Assembly: GCA_032358255.1 (NCBI GenBank)
Contig: JAULBX010029588.1
Span: forward strand, 1-21,010
Direction of reading: 5' to 3'
Length of the DNA: 21,010 bases
From: Heterotrichella gracilis
Taxonomy: Eukaryota > Sar > Xanthophyceae > Tribonematales > Xanthonemataceae
A model generated the notes under the pieces. The model ran no database searches, was not told where the DNA came from, and was given only the letters and a program-made list of their open reading frames with translations. Within the stretch, counting starts at the first letter, position 1, and each line of letters begins with the position of its first letter. This document shows, one piece after another, positions 1 through 9,848 of this stretch. The position numbers and the translations under genes were made by a program.

Positions 1-76
1 CACCACCACCACCACCACCACCACCACCACCACCACCACCACCACCACCACCACCACCACCACCACCACCACCACC
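1..76. repeat. (CAC)n microsatellite at left edge
   Basis: A nearly perfect CAC trinucleotide run opens the window. A second, shorter CCA/CCG-rich run lies at about 124-219. On the minus strand the second run follows directly on the putative donor of the tentative gene at 219-326. Confidence 0.95.
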
Positions 77-218
77 CGCCGCCGACCAGTGTGCGCTTGT
101 GCCCTGCCAATCCCCACTTCCACCAACACCAACACCACCGCCGCCATCGCTACCACCCTACCCTCTGACATCACCACCCACCACTGCCACCGCCACCACC
201 ACCACCACCACCACCCAC

Positions 219-1379
219 CTGTGTGAGCAGCGCTATGTGGTGGTGCACGTCTCTGGGTGCGCTGCCCTGGGTTGGTGCGGGGCGCATCCCCTGCCAGGGT
301 GTACCATCATCAGGGCTGTGGCCGGCCTGCAGGGGGGGTAAAACCTGTGTGGGTACCAGGGCTGGCATTGTAGGAATTGCTACCAGGGTTCAGTATATGC
401 TATGCATCATGCAGTGTGGATGTGCTATGAATTGCGGAAGTGTCAGGTGGTTGTATTGTCCATTTGCATTCTTGTCAGGGAGTGCCGATACCAGGGCTGT
501 GGCCAGCCTGCATGGGGTTTGGGTGCCATGTTGTGTTTTGCCAAGGTGAATGCTTGGTAAGGGTATCCTTACAGCTCCAGCAAACCCATTGTAAGGGTAG
601 AACCAACCCCTACTGGACCCCCCGATTCGCGAACCCGTGGAATTGCCCAGGCCCCAGCGAAACCCTTTTATCAGGGTAATTCCATACCCTAGAGAAACCC
701 TTAGTAAGGGTACCGTACCAAGTCCTCCGCCAGTCTGTCCAGGAGCGCTGCATGGCGGTCTGGGGGGAGGGGCTGCATCGGGCTGTCGGGGGGTGGCTGC
801 GGGGGGTGGCTGTCGGGGGGTGGCTGGCCGCGAATACCCTTGCGGAGGGTTCCCGCTGACCCTTGGAATACGCGCGGGTTGCCTCGCCGGTTGTTGCCAG
901 CCTCCTGCACAGTGTCTAAAGATGTAACAAGCTCCATTTCCAAAAAAAATGGTATGCAACTGTACGGAGATTCCCCGTTGCAGGGCTGTGGTTCGGGGGG
1001 TGTTGGGTGTCTGTGTGGTGCCCCGTACTTGCAGGCAATTCAGTTTGCAACAGCGCCCATTGCCTTGCATGTGATGTGATATCACTAGCACGGAAGCAAA
1101 GGAGCAAGGAGCTCTCAAAAACCATCTGGGTGCGTTGCTCTTATATGCATGCATAAGCGCGACATGTCGCTCTGCATGCATGCATTCCAAAAGGATGGAT
1201 CTAAACCCCTTGTTCTGCGACAAGAAGTTTTCAAATGATATCTGGGAGTCTTGCAAGTGTTTGTCTGTACAGCTGCATACCTGCACAACCGGAGGTGGGT
1301 CCACAGCACGCGGGTCACTGCTTTGGTACACCACCCGAACGTCGTTCTCTTCATCCGACCAATACTCTACCCCCGCCAT
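219..1379 (-). CDS. Tentative multi-exon gene, 3' part off the window, unknown product
   Basis: I do not recognise this protein. Three putative coding exons fit together on the minus strand: 1379-1281 (33 codons from ATG), 904-719 (62 codons) and 326-219 (36 codons). Each is an exact multiple of three with phase-0 borders. Donors are GTATGC, GTACGG and GTGGGT, and the two acceptors follow TGCAG. The ATG has A at -3 and G at +4. Exon 1 is acidic (YWSDEENDVRVVYQ). Exon 2 is proline-rich and ends in an alpha-helical-looking stretch (RHAALLDRLAEDL). Exon 3 ends HHHIALLTQ. A degraded copy of the start of exon 3 lies at 475-507 in the preceding intron, the same pattern seen in the firmly identified genes here, which supports the model. 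The gene would be transcribed divergently from the antiporter gene. It could still be chance: the exons are short, the donors are not all strong, and no domain is visible. Confidence 0.4.
475..507 (-). repeat. Partial copy of the exon 3 start of the tentative gene
   Basis: After a TGCAG acceptor the copy reads AGHSPGIGTP and then stops at TGA. The presumed real exon at 326 reads AGHSPDDGTPWQ. Several of the differences are synonymous. If spliced in, this copy would end the protein. Confidence 0.55.
536..720. repeat. Cluster of telomere-like mini-hairpins
   Basis: Alternating (T)AAGGGTA and AAACCCTT/TACCCT motifs at about 555-600 and 655-718 are arranged as short inverted pairs with small loops. 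They lie in the putative second intron of the tentative gene. Similar pairs occur in the CSA region. Confidence 0.5.
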
Positions 1380-2639
1380 TCTGTGCGGAAGGATAGTAAG
1401 GTGGCCGGTCGTACTATTCACAACGCTGGTGCACAGAACGCATGCTGTTGGGTAGTACTCCTCTTCAGATGATCTGATTCGATTTTGGGTTTGGCGACAT
1501 ATGGTGCATTGCTTTGGTCATTGCGCATGCTAGCTGATAAGAACTACTCGGTGTCCACGAGTCTGCTGGAGCTTTGAGCTGATGCCATCAGTGATGGGTT
1601 GGTTTTGGGGTGTTGAACAGGTTCGACGGCGATTCGAAATCGTTTCAGCACACCCCAGGGACGCCAGCCTGCACCCTTGGCAACCAGAAATATGCCCACG
1701 CAAACCACATACGAACCGTCAAAGTCCTCCAACGTGGTTTAACAGCGCGCAAGGCGATACCGTGAAGGCAGCAAGCTTAGCTTCCACTTCTCCTTCCAAA
1801 TGATGCACTCCTGTAGGTTGAACGGTCTGACGTCACGCATCGATCCCTCTGAGACCCTGGTTGTGAAGTCTTCAGTCACGGGAGCTGCCAAGGACAGACG
1901 CGCCTGTGGCCCCTAGCAGCGGTATCTATTGCCTGTTTGTCGTGTTTCAACCGTCGCATGCAGCCGTTCCTCGCTGGCAGGCTGTCAAACCTTCACCTTG
2001 GCCTGTGTTCTCAATCGGTTCACGTCCCTCTGCCCTCACCTTGAAGCCACTCGTAAACATAAGGTGGGCAGCATATCTCACTCCTGGCATTGCACAACCC
2101 AGTGTCTCTTTTGTAATTAATATTACTGGTGAAAGGTGCCGTTGAAAAGTCTTCTCGGTGATCGGCTGTCTAGCATCCACTGTGGAAGCCATGGAGTGGC
2201 ATGCATGCAGATGGGTGCTAAGAAGTGCGCTGCTTGCCCGTACACCGTCACCAATATCTGCAAAAAGCAACCCACCTTGCTTTGCACATTAATACCCCTA
2301 TTACTCCACAGCCCAGGTGCCGTTCTTTGCACATTCATGACTGGGGAGGGCCAGAGACAGTGGACTCTTGTTGTTAGCTCTTATGTCTGAACACCCCCTC
2401 ACTGTATCATTCCATTTGAAGAAGCCCAAGGGGCACTGTCGAACCTGTATTGTGTCCTTGGCTTAGGGTTTAGGGTTTAAACCCTAAGCCCTAAACCCTG
2501 CGAACTTGGGGCAGCTGCTGCATCCCCTATTCTCATGCACGCGCTCTGTGTCTGTCCTTCAGGCGAGGCAGCAGTCTGGGGGTACACAGTTCCACGGAAC
2601 CCTAGCTAGTGGGTGCAGCATAAACAACTCGGCAACCCG
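1380..2639. other. Intergenic region between divergent genes
   Basis: About 1.26 kb between the tentative minus-strand gene and the antiporter start codon, presumably holding both promoters. I see no TATA box or other promoter element I would defend. A minus-strand open stretch at 1544-1732 (up to 62 codons) has no recognisable similarity. The notable element is a head-to-head telomere-like palindrome near 2470-2487, listed separately. Confidence 0.6.
2462..2500. repeat. Head-to-head telomere-like repeat
   Basis: Two TTTAGGG-type units run directly into CCCTAAG/CCCTAAA units. Positions 2470-2487 form a perfect 18-bp palindrome (TTAGGGTTTAAACCCTAA). G-rich units lie left of centre and C-rich units right of it, which is the orientation expected for two joined telomere ends. 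It is very short and lies about 150 bp upstream of the antiporter start codon. Confidence 0.85.
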
Positions 2640-5600
2640 ATGGCAGGTGGCGCGCAGCCCAAGGATGAACATGACCCCAGGGGGCTTCACAAGCCCAAGA
2701 CAACATTCGGCTTCATCAAGCACATCACAAAACACGGTGCGTGCATGCCGCTTTGCTGAAGCTTGATCAAGAGCTCTGTTGTGGCCATGAGTAACACTGT
2801 AGTTGCACAATAACTGCATGACCACTGTTCAAGGGCAGGCTGTTTCTCCATATGTTGTTCACATAATAATTTACTGAAATAATAAACTGGGAAAAATATA
2901 TTTTACTTTATTTTGACAGCTGTTCCCCGGTGGTGCAGACCTGGTGAATGCGTTTGGATGCAGCCTGCTGGTGGGGCTGCTGTATGCAGGTGGGTGAATG
3001 CAATAATTGTATCATTACATTTGAAAAAATATTGTTATACGGTATGTACGCTCAGGGTAATGGCACGGCCATTGTGGTCAACCTCACACGCCACATTCAT
3101 GATGTCCTTCCACGACGGTGTGCAAAATGCAGGTAAACCTCGCAGCATGCATTGCAGAGTACATCACATGTGGCGAGTCCTTGCACACTGATTGTGTTGC
3201 CTGGATGCAACCCTCCTTTTTTACGCGAACTCCAAATCCATAACTCTGAACCCTAAGCCCTAAACCCCTGCTCCCCCCCTGCAGCCCTCTACCTGTGCAT
3301 GGGCGACCCTTTCCTTCCCTATGGCGGCGCATGGGCTGTGCTGCTCATTTGGGTGTGCGCCAATGTGGGGGGCTACCTCATGGACATGGTGAGACCCTAA
3401 GATTAAGGCCCTTTGTTGCGGTCTCGCTTGAGGGTGGAAAATGCACAAGGGCCTAGTCAGCGTAACAACCAATGTCAAATTCCCTCCCCTGCTCCCTCCC
3501 CAGGTTGGCCTACCCCCCTTGCTGGGGATGCTGATTGCGGGCGTCATCCTGCGCAACATCCCGGGGAACAAGTGGCTGGTAGGGGGGCTGCCAAGTTCAT
3601 GGTCCAAGAAGATTCGCATCACAGCGCTGGCAATCATCTTCCTGCGCTCGGGCCTGGAATTGGACCTGCAGGTGCTTTGAATACCCTAAACCCTAACTCT
3701 GAAAATCCGCATCACAGCGCTGGCGATCATCTCCTGCGATCGGGCCTGGAATTGGACCTGCAGGTGCGGCATAAAAAGATCAATTTGTGCCTAAACCCTA
3801 AATCTAAATCCTAAACGCTAACATCTTCCTGCACTCTGTCTGGAATTGGACCTGTGGGTGCGTAGAAAACACTAAACCCTAAAACCTTGAGATCCGCATC
3901 ACCGCCCTTGCAATCGTCTTCCTGCAATCAGGCCTGGAACTGGACCTGCAGGTGCGCCAAAAAAAGATCAATTTGTGCCTAAACCCTAAACCTGAATCCT
4001 AAACGCTGACATCTTCCTGCACTCTGTCTGGAATTGGACCTGCGGGTGCGTAGAAAACACTAAACCCTAAACCCTTGAGATCCGCATCACCGCCCTTGCA
4101 ATCGTCTTCCTGCAATCAGGCCTGGAACTGGACCTGCAGGTGCACCATAAAAGCACCAATGTGTCCTTAAACCCGCAGCCTACCCTAAACATCTTCCTGC
4201 GCTCAGGTCTGGAATTGAACCTGCAGGTGCGTTGAAAACCCTACAATATAAACCATATTACTGGGGTATAACCCAAAACCACAGCAAAACATCTCTTCTT
4301 CTGCAGATTTTCAGGCGCGTTGGCCCTGTGGCTGCCCGGCTGACCCTCATTCCCGGGATTGTGGAGGCCATGGTGTCGGGGACTGTGGCCCACCCAGTAT
4401 TTGGCATGCCCTGGCTCCTGTCCTATGCCCTGGGATTCATCCTCAAGGCAGTGGGTCCCGCCATTGTCATCCAGAGCATGTTTGACCTGCAGAAGGCCGG
4501 ATGGGGGGTGGAGAAATGTGAGTAATTTTGCGGCGGGTGTTGGACAATTCCATTTTCGTTTGTGCATGGGTGCGGTAATGATAGGACTGCCTTGGGAATA
4601 TTTTGCTCGTCACCCAAACCCCCATTGCTAATATTCAATCCCCGCTCTTGCCCCCCAGCCATCCCCGCAATCGTGGTGGGCGCAGCTTCCTTCGATGACA
4701 TGGTGGCTATCACGGGCTACTCCATCTTCTCAAACCTGGCCATACCCCCAAAAGACGGATCCACTGTCATGTCCATCCTGAAAGGTCCCCTGGACATTGT
4801 GCTTGGCCTGGTGTCTGGGGTGGTGTGCGCATGCGCGTGCGCCCCCACAAGGTTGTGGGACGGGAGGCTCAAGCGCACGCTGGTGGTGTTCCTGATAAGT
4901 GCGTGGGGGTTGAGGGGGTAGCGGTGGGGTGATGTGATTTGGGTTGCTTGGAGGGAGTGTGGGAATTGGTGGCTATGTGTAGTGCATGGTAGTTGGTGGC
5001 TATGTGTATTGCATGGTAGTTGGACCTGGTGGCTGGGGGGGCGTGCGCCTGCGCCTGCGCTTGCCCGCGTGCTTCCCCACAAGGCTGTGGATCGGGAGGC
5101 TCAAGCGCGCTCAGGTGATTGTTTTATCATACGTGCATGGGATGGAGGGGGGGTGGCACGCGGGCAACATAGCATGCTCATAGCATTATAGCTGTACAAT
5201 AAAATATGTACTTTGGGTTGCTTGGAGGGAGAACGGGAACTGGGTTTGTGGCGCATGCGTGTGTGTTCATCTCTTGGAGGTTAAAGCGCACGCTGGCAAC
5301 GCGAAGAGCATTATAGCTGCACATTGTACATTGACATTTCCCCCCTCTCATTACTCACTTCCTAAAAGAAGCAAGAAATGCCAGGATAGGGACGGGTGGC
5401 GCATGCTTGTGCAAGGCTGATTGCTGATCTGGCTATGTTGCCGGTACGCGTGTAGTAATATAAAAGAAGTTGCATTACTGAATTATACTTTTGTGCCTGC
5501 AGCCCTGGCCCAGATGTACCTGCTTGACCACTATAAATAGAAATCATCACAATATACAATACATCTTATCACGTAAATAATAATAATCAATCCTCTTTCC

Positions 5601-8600
5601 TGCAGCCCTGGCCCAGATGTACCTGCTTGACCACTTTGAGTACACCTCTGGGGGTGCCCTGGGTGCGCTCATTCTGGGGCTGTGCGTCAATATCATGTGG
5701 GCAAAACCCTGGCCTAGGGTGCTGGCGCTGGAACAGGACGGAAGCCACTTTGGGCACGAGGTGAGTATGGGTTGGATGTGAACCCTAACGCCTGCATCCG
5801 TAGGGTTTCATGCAAGTTCTGAACATTGGCCCAGGGTTGTTTATGAGCTTAACCCCGATCCTGGCCTATAGGTTTGCAGTGCTGACACCATCGGCACTGG
5901 CTGATGTATGTGAATTTTGTATGGTTATCTGGGGTGCGCCAATGCATTCCCGACATCAGGATACACCTTCACACGTTCCCATTTGCCTGTACCAGAAGCC
6001 TAACCACAAACCAAGATCCTAAATCCAAACCCCTTCGCTACAGGTCGAGGGCCTGCTGAGCATTGTGTGGAAGGTTGTGTTCATGCCGCTGCTGTTCGGC
6101 ATCATTGGGACCCTCATGGTTTTCTCAAAGCTCAAGGGAGGGGTGGTGCCAAAGTCGCTCGCGGTGCTGTTCAGCGGTGCGTGGAGTATACGCAAAGCTG
6201 GGGCATGGGGTATAAGCAGAGGCTGGCAATGATGTGTGGTCGTTTGAAATCAGGTTGCTGTGAGTGCATCGTGGTGCTCCTTAAATCTCTGGGAGGCATC
6301 AAATTAGACACAGTGGACTATGTCATTTCTGGAATAAGCGCCCGCCAATATGCGCATGGGTACCCACCCAACCACTCATTTTGGATCCCACACTTCCTAT
6401 GGCTAATCTCCACTTTCTGATCCGCGGTTGTCAATCCCCAGGCCTGTGCCTGCGCATCCCCACCACCTTCTTCATCACCGGTGCAGCGGGGCTGACCTGG
6501 AAGGAGCGACTGTTCATTGCCTGCGCGTGGACGCCCAAGGCCACAGTGCAGGTAAGGGTATAAGGGTATTAGGGTATTAGGGTATTAGGGTTTGGGGGAT
6601 AGGCATGCCACATGTGCAACTTTGGAGTGAAACTCCGGCTTGCTCTCTTGAAGTTTTAAGGTTGAGAAAAAATACTCTTTGCTAAACATTGCCTCAAATG
6701 AAATAATGAATGTAGCCAGTACCTATCTTAATGATTCTTATTTATAATTTCCTTGCCTTCTCAACCCCTTCTTGAGAAGTTTCCCCACCTTGAATATCCT
6801 TTGATGCAGGCTGCCCTGGCAGCGGAGCCTCGGGACATGATCAACAATATCTAATGCTAATATATTTCTATCCTCCGGGTTTACTCCTGCCTTTATCTGC
6901 TTTTTTACCTCTAGTATCTTTTTGATGCAGGCTGCCCTGGCGGCTGGGCCTCTGGACATGATCAACGAAAACATGCAGGGGGAGCCAGACTATGAGGAGT
7001 ATGTGGCGTGGGGGAACGACATTCTCACCACGTCCGTCCTGGCAATTATCATCTGCGCACCTGCAGGGGTGCTGCTCATGCGCTTTGCGTACCCGCGCAC
7101 CCTCACACAGGTAGGCTGGGTGGGTGGGGGGGGAGGGGTACACTACTCTTGTGTGGGTTTGGGTGTGCAGGCTACCTGTGGTAGGAGATGTTGGGAGGAG
7201 GGACCGCCCCAAAAGGCAAGAGGCAATAAGCTAATAACAGGACCTATTGTTATTTAATTACCCTTGCTAACGGACGTGAGCAAAGAGGACGGGTAGTACC
7301 CTCCCGTCCACGCTGCATCACGCATCCACCATCCTGTTCTACATCCCCACCATTAGGCTTGTCACATGGAATTGCCACTAGATTTCATATCACCGGGGTG
7401 TGGGCCGGGATATGTAACATGAAATATATGGATGTAATATAAAATATATGTAATAGAAATTATATCCCGGCCCACATCCCGCCCCACATTCCGGTGATGC
7501 ACCCCCTCTGCAGGCCCTGACGTTGTGAGGATGTCGTGTTACACAAAAATGTTATCTCTAAATCCCCATGATGTATCCTCCGCTGCAGGCCCCCGGGTAC
7601 GGCAGGGTGCCAGCTGGCGCCCACTCCCACGAGGAACAAGAGGACCTGCCGGGGACCCCCATGCTTTCCAAAACCCCCAAAACTCCCGACTCTGCATCCC
7701 CGGCGCTAAGTACCTCTGTTGCCCTCATGATGGCTCGCATGGAAGGGGGCGAGAGGGGGGGAGCGCAGGAGAGACGCGGGGAAATCGAGGAGCAAGGGGA
7801 GGAAGGGGAGGAACCCACCATGCTGTGCGTGGCTTGCCCAGCCCTAAACCCTGAACCCTGAACCCTGAACCCACGCTATGTGTGCCTCGCCCAGCCCTAG
7901 ACCTAAACCCTAAACCTTGAAATCAGGCTGGGTGTGGCTTCAAGAAGTGGTTTAGCAAAGTGCCAGTAGAGCTCTGCCCTTCTATTTGCTGTCTCCTTGT
8001 TCTATGGTACTGTACTATCTCCTGACTCCTTCGTCCACATGTCTGTAATGTAGACATTTTCGTTTCTTTCAAGATGTGCTGCCGTTAAAATTGGTTGGTC
8101 AAATCAATCAATACCCTGCTGCTTTTCAGGGATAATGCTTTTGCCGAGGAAGCGCTCATGAACAAGGACCCCAGTGTGTATGAGTGCCTTGCGCATATGG
8201 AGGAAGAAGCGGAGGGTCTGAGGGAGGGTGGGGGCAGGGAGGGGGCGGCGGCTGCAGACAGGCTGCATGAGCGCATACGCGAGCTCAGGAAGGTGGGTTT
8301 GGGGTTCAAGGGTTAGGGCTTAGGTTTTAAGGGTTTAGGTTTAGGTTGTTTTAAGTGCATATGGGAGCGCAGGAAGGTGGGTGGGGTTGGCGGTGGTGCA
8401 TGCGTGTGGCGAGGTGGGGTGGATGGTGGAGTGAGTTTAGTGGGTGAGCGTGCCTGAGGGCACGTGAGGGGTGGCGTTGGGTGTTGTGCAACGTGGATTG
8501 GTGCATGCGTTCTCGTTCCACTTATTAACGTATCCCTCGTTTATTTAATGAGGACTACCCCTTCCGCTACCCCCACCACAACCCAAACAGCGTTCTCATT

Positions 8601-8884
8601 CCATTCATAATGTACTTCATTTGTCAATTCATCTAATGTATACAAATAAATTTATTGCTGTGCAGAAACTGCTTGAGGACTACCCCTTCCGCTACCCCCA
8701 CCACAACCCCGACAGCGTGGGCATGTTCTTCCGGGTGCTGCACAGGGCAAGCATGGAGCAGCGGCACAGTCTGGAGATGGCCAGGGGGGTGCAGGAGGGG
8801 GGGGGGGGTGGCGGTGGTGGTGGTGGTGACGGTGGGGCGCCAGTGGGTGCAGTGGTGGTGGGTCCTGCGGCGAGCACTGCGTGA
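2640..8884 (+). CDS. SLC9B/NHA-type Na+/H+ antiporter (CPA2 family)
   Basis: Thirteen exons: 2640-2736, 2939-2989, 3285-3388, 3504-3671, 4307-4517, 4659-4898, 5606-5760, 6044-6176, 6442-6551, 6931-7110, 7589-7824, 8130-8292, 8666-8884. All phases agree and give 688 aa. The protein is an integral membrane cation/proton exchanger. SLC9B landmarks appear in order: VGLPPLLGMLIAGVILRNIP (from residue 85), LKAVGPAIVIQSM, the ion-binding motif ASFDD with Asp223-Asp224, KDGSTVMSILKGPLDIV, MPLLFGIIG, and the helix carrying AWTPKATVQAAL (spanning exons 9 and 10). The paired Asp is typical of electrogenic NhaA-like exchangers. The N-terminus is short (about 33 aa, KHITKH). After the last helix (RFAYPRTLTQ) comes a tail of about 200 aa: acidic (EEQEGEE-like), then a charged helix, then a poly-Gly run before the stop. 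ATG 2640 is preceded by an in-frame TAG near 2610 and has G at +4. Exon 2 could also begin at 2920, but only the 2939 acceptor keeps frame with this ATG. Ion specificity and membrane location are not visible. Confidence 0.9.
3695..4230 (+). repeat. About 187-bp tandem array of exon 4 end fragments
   Basis: The end of antiporter exon 4 (ATCCGCATCAC...GACCTGCAG plus donor GTGC) recurs six times in the following intron. Longer copies begin at about 3705, 3892 and 4080, a spacing of 187-188 bp. Shorter copies (ATCTTCCTGC...GGTGCG) begin at about 3821, 4011 and 4191. CCCTAAACCCTAA motifs sit between them. The first, full-length copy (3504-3671) is taken as the real exon because only it joins the upstream GLPPLLGM sequence. 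Confidence 0.9.
4936..5310 (+). repeat. Degenerate repeats of the exon 6 end
   Basis: The last part of antiporter exon 6 (CCCCACAAGG...GGGAGGCTCAAGCGC) reappears at about 5075-5110 and again, more decayed, at about 5270-5292 (AAAGCGCACGCTGG). Intronic sequence was copied too: TTGGGTTGCTTGGAGGGA occurs at about 4938 and 5213, and AGCATTATAGCTG at about 5183 and 5308. A 26-28 bp unit containing GGTGGCTATGTGTA is also doubled at about 4968-5022. Confidence 0.8.
5496..5535 (+). repeat. Copy of the exon 7 start with acceptor
   Basis: Thirty-seven bases (5496-5532), including the TGCAG acceptor, are identical to 5599-5635 at the start of antiporter exon 7. Read in the real phase, the copy gives ALAQMYLLDHYK and then TAG (ends 5540). 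It resembles a poison exon, although no donor is evident after it. Confidence 0.9.
6552..6595 (+). repeat. GGGTATTA repeat abutting a splice donor
   Basis: Directly after the exon 9 donor (GTAAGG) the intron runs through about four units of GGGTATTA/GGGTATAA and then AGGGTTTGGGGG. This is a degenerate telomere-like repeat fused to the start of the intron. Confidence 0.85.
6794..6855 (+). repeat. Copy of the exon 10 start with acceptor
   Basis: Positions 6794-6847 closely match 6915-6968, including TTGATGCAG. Read in the real phase the copy gives AALAAEPRDMINNI and then TAA. The real exon reads AALAAGPLDMINEN. At least two changes alter the protein (Gly to Glu, Leu to Arg). Confidence 0.9.
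7389..7498. repeat. Inverted-repeat hairpin, MITE-like
   Basis: The left arm (7389-7413) starts ATCACCGG and ends GTGGGCCGGGATAT. The right arm (7462-7498) is its reverse complement with about 12 extra bases inside. An AT-rich spacer of about 48 bp separates them. It lies in the intron before exon 11 of the antiporter gene. I see no clear target-site duplication and no internal ORF. It could be a small non-autonomous DNA element or a structured intronic RNA. Confidence 0.7.
7836..7916 (+). repeat. CCCTGAA/CCCTAAA repeat just inside an intron
   Basis: A dozen bases after the exon 11 donor (GTGCGT, 7825) lie four CCCTRAA-type units at about 7841-7872, and more near 7894-7916. The segment GCCCAGCCCTA occurs twice. 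This is another telomere-like cluster close to a splice site. Confidence 0.8.
8357..8386 (+). repeat. Copy of the exon 12 end with donor
   Basis: This stretch resembles 8273-8304, the end of antiporter exon 12 with its GTGGGT donor (AGGAAGGTGGGT kept exactly). TTTAGG-type motifs at about 8316-8350 separate exon and copy. Confidence 0.75.
8550..8593 (+). repeat. Copy of the exon 13 start, acceptor not copied
   Basis: Forty-two of 44 bases match 8675-8718 at the start of the last antiporter exon (EDYPFRYPHHN). The sequence before the copy (CGTTCTCGTTCCA) is repeated after it (CGTTCTCATTCCA), so the duplicated unit is about 80 bp. Confidence 0.85.
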
Positions 8885-9848
8885 TGGGTGGGGGCCGAGA
8901 GGGAGGGGGAGTAATGGGGAGACAACAAGGGGTGGTATGGATGTTGATGGGAAGGGGGGATGGGAGTGCTGCTAGCAGGGTTTGCTGTGAGCAAGGCGCA
9001 ATTTTGTGGGTATTGTTTTGATACTTATACTATTTAGATTTGTTTAATAGGAGTACATATTTATATTTGATTTCCATCAGTATTGCAGCATGCCAATCGG
9101 AATGTTGTAATGCTGTTCTGGGCGCTTTTACCTCCCGTGCACGGTATTACCGGCGGTGATAATAACATGCTATAGCATGTAATCATTTATTGATGATATA
9201 TAATAGTTTATATCTTATTAAGCACTTACTGGTGCTGCCTGTCACAGTGTTTAAAGGCGCCCCAAATTCCAATATTTTGCACCATGATCATCAGCGCTGG
9301 TAACCGTGTGTTACCTTGAATTAAACAAGGTCGATGTGATGATGTGAAGTGCTGTTTTGGTTGGTGGGTGTGCTGCCATCACTGCAGTGACCCAGAGGAC
9401 TTGGCCCAGAATCTGCGCAATGCTTACCAGGAGTGGTGCCGTGCTGTTTCTACACCACCCACGCCAATATTGGTCAATACTTGTGATCACGCTCGAAAGC
9501 AACATGCTAATATTGCTGTATTGCTGGAATGCATGTAACTAACTAACGCTCGAAAGCAAACAACGCAACAATTTGTAATACCAATCTTCATCACATACTA
9601 TGTACGCAACATCAGCCTGCCACACTCTCGGCTCATCACAAGGCATGGGGCCCAAGCTTTCAGCTATGCTGCTCAAACGAACGTTCCACCACCATCAGCC
9701 ACCAGTGGCAGTTGCTCCCTGCCCCGCATTGGCGGCATTGGCCCAAAATATACGACCACACCCTCAATCCCTGATTTGTACCTTAAACAATAACCCCCAG
9801 TACCCAGACCCTAAACCAAAACCCTACGCCCCGTATGCCCCCCGCCAG
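8885..9848. other. Convergent intergenic region
   Basis: Holds the 3' ends of the antiporter and CSA genes. A TGTAA element at 9106-9110, the poly(A) signal used in many green algae, suits the plus-strand gene. ACATGCTATAGCATGT at 9166-9181 is a perfect 16-bp palindrome. A plus-strand coding-like fragment at 9387-9538 is listed separately. I see no convincing RNA gene. Confidence 0.6.
9387..9538 (+). pseudogene. Isolated coding-like fragment
   Basis: After a CACTGCAG acceptor-like site the plus strand reads DPEDLAQNLRNAYQEWCRAV and stays open to TAA at 9536-9538. The composition looks protein-like but I do not recognise it. It would need an upstream exon ending in phase 2, and no donor in the last antiporter exon provides that phase. 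It may be an exon relic or chance. Confidence 0.25.

Noticed and set aside
390-1421. 343-codon minus-strand ORF
   Set aside because: It runs through putative introns full of telomere-like repeats and begins at a non-ATG codon. Only its first part (from 1379) looks coding.
1601-1650. tRNA B-box-like GGTTCGA motif, also at 14380
   Set aside because: No A-box, cloverleaf arms or correct spacing could be found around either site.
3056-3129. Possible extra antiporter exon (NGTAIVVNLTRHIHDVL) ending in a GTAAAC donor
   Set aside because: Exons 2989 and 3285 join in perfect phase with conserved family sequence, and this segment has no matching counterpart in the family.
3695-4230. CRISPR-like spaced repeats
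   Set aside because: The repeats are fragments of the adjacent exon with its splice donor, 187 bp apart in a eukaryotic intron, and there are no cas genes.
8692-8994. Proline-rich minus-strand ORF
   Set aside because: Reverse complement of the Gly-coding tail of the antiporter's last exon.
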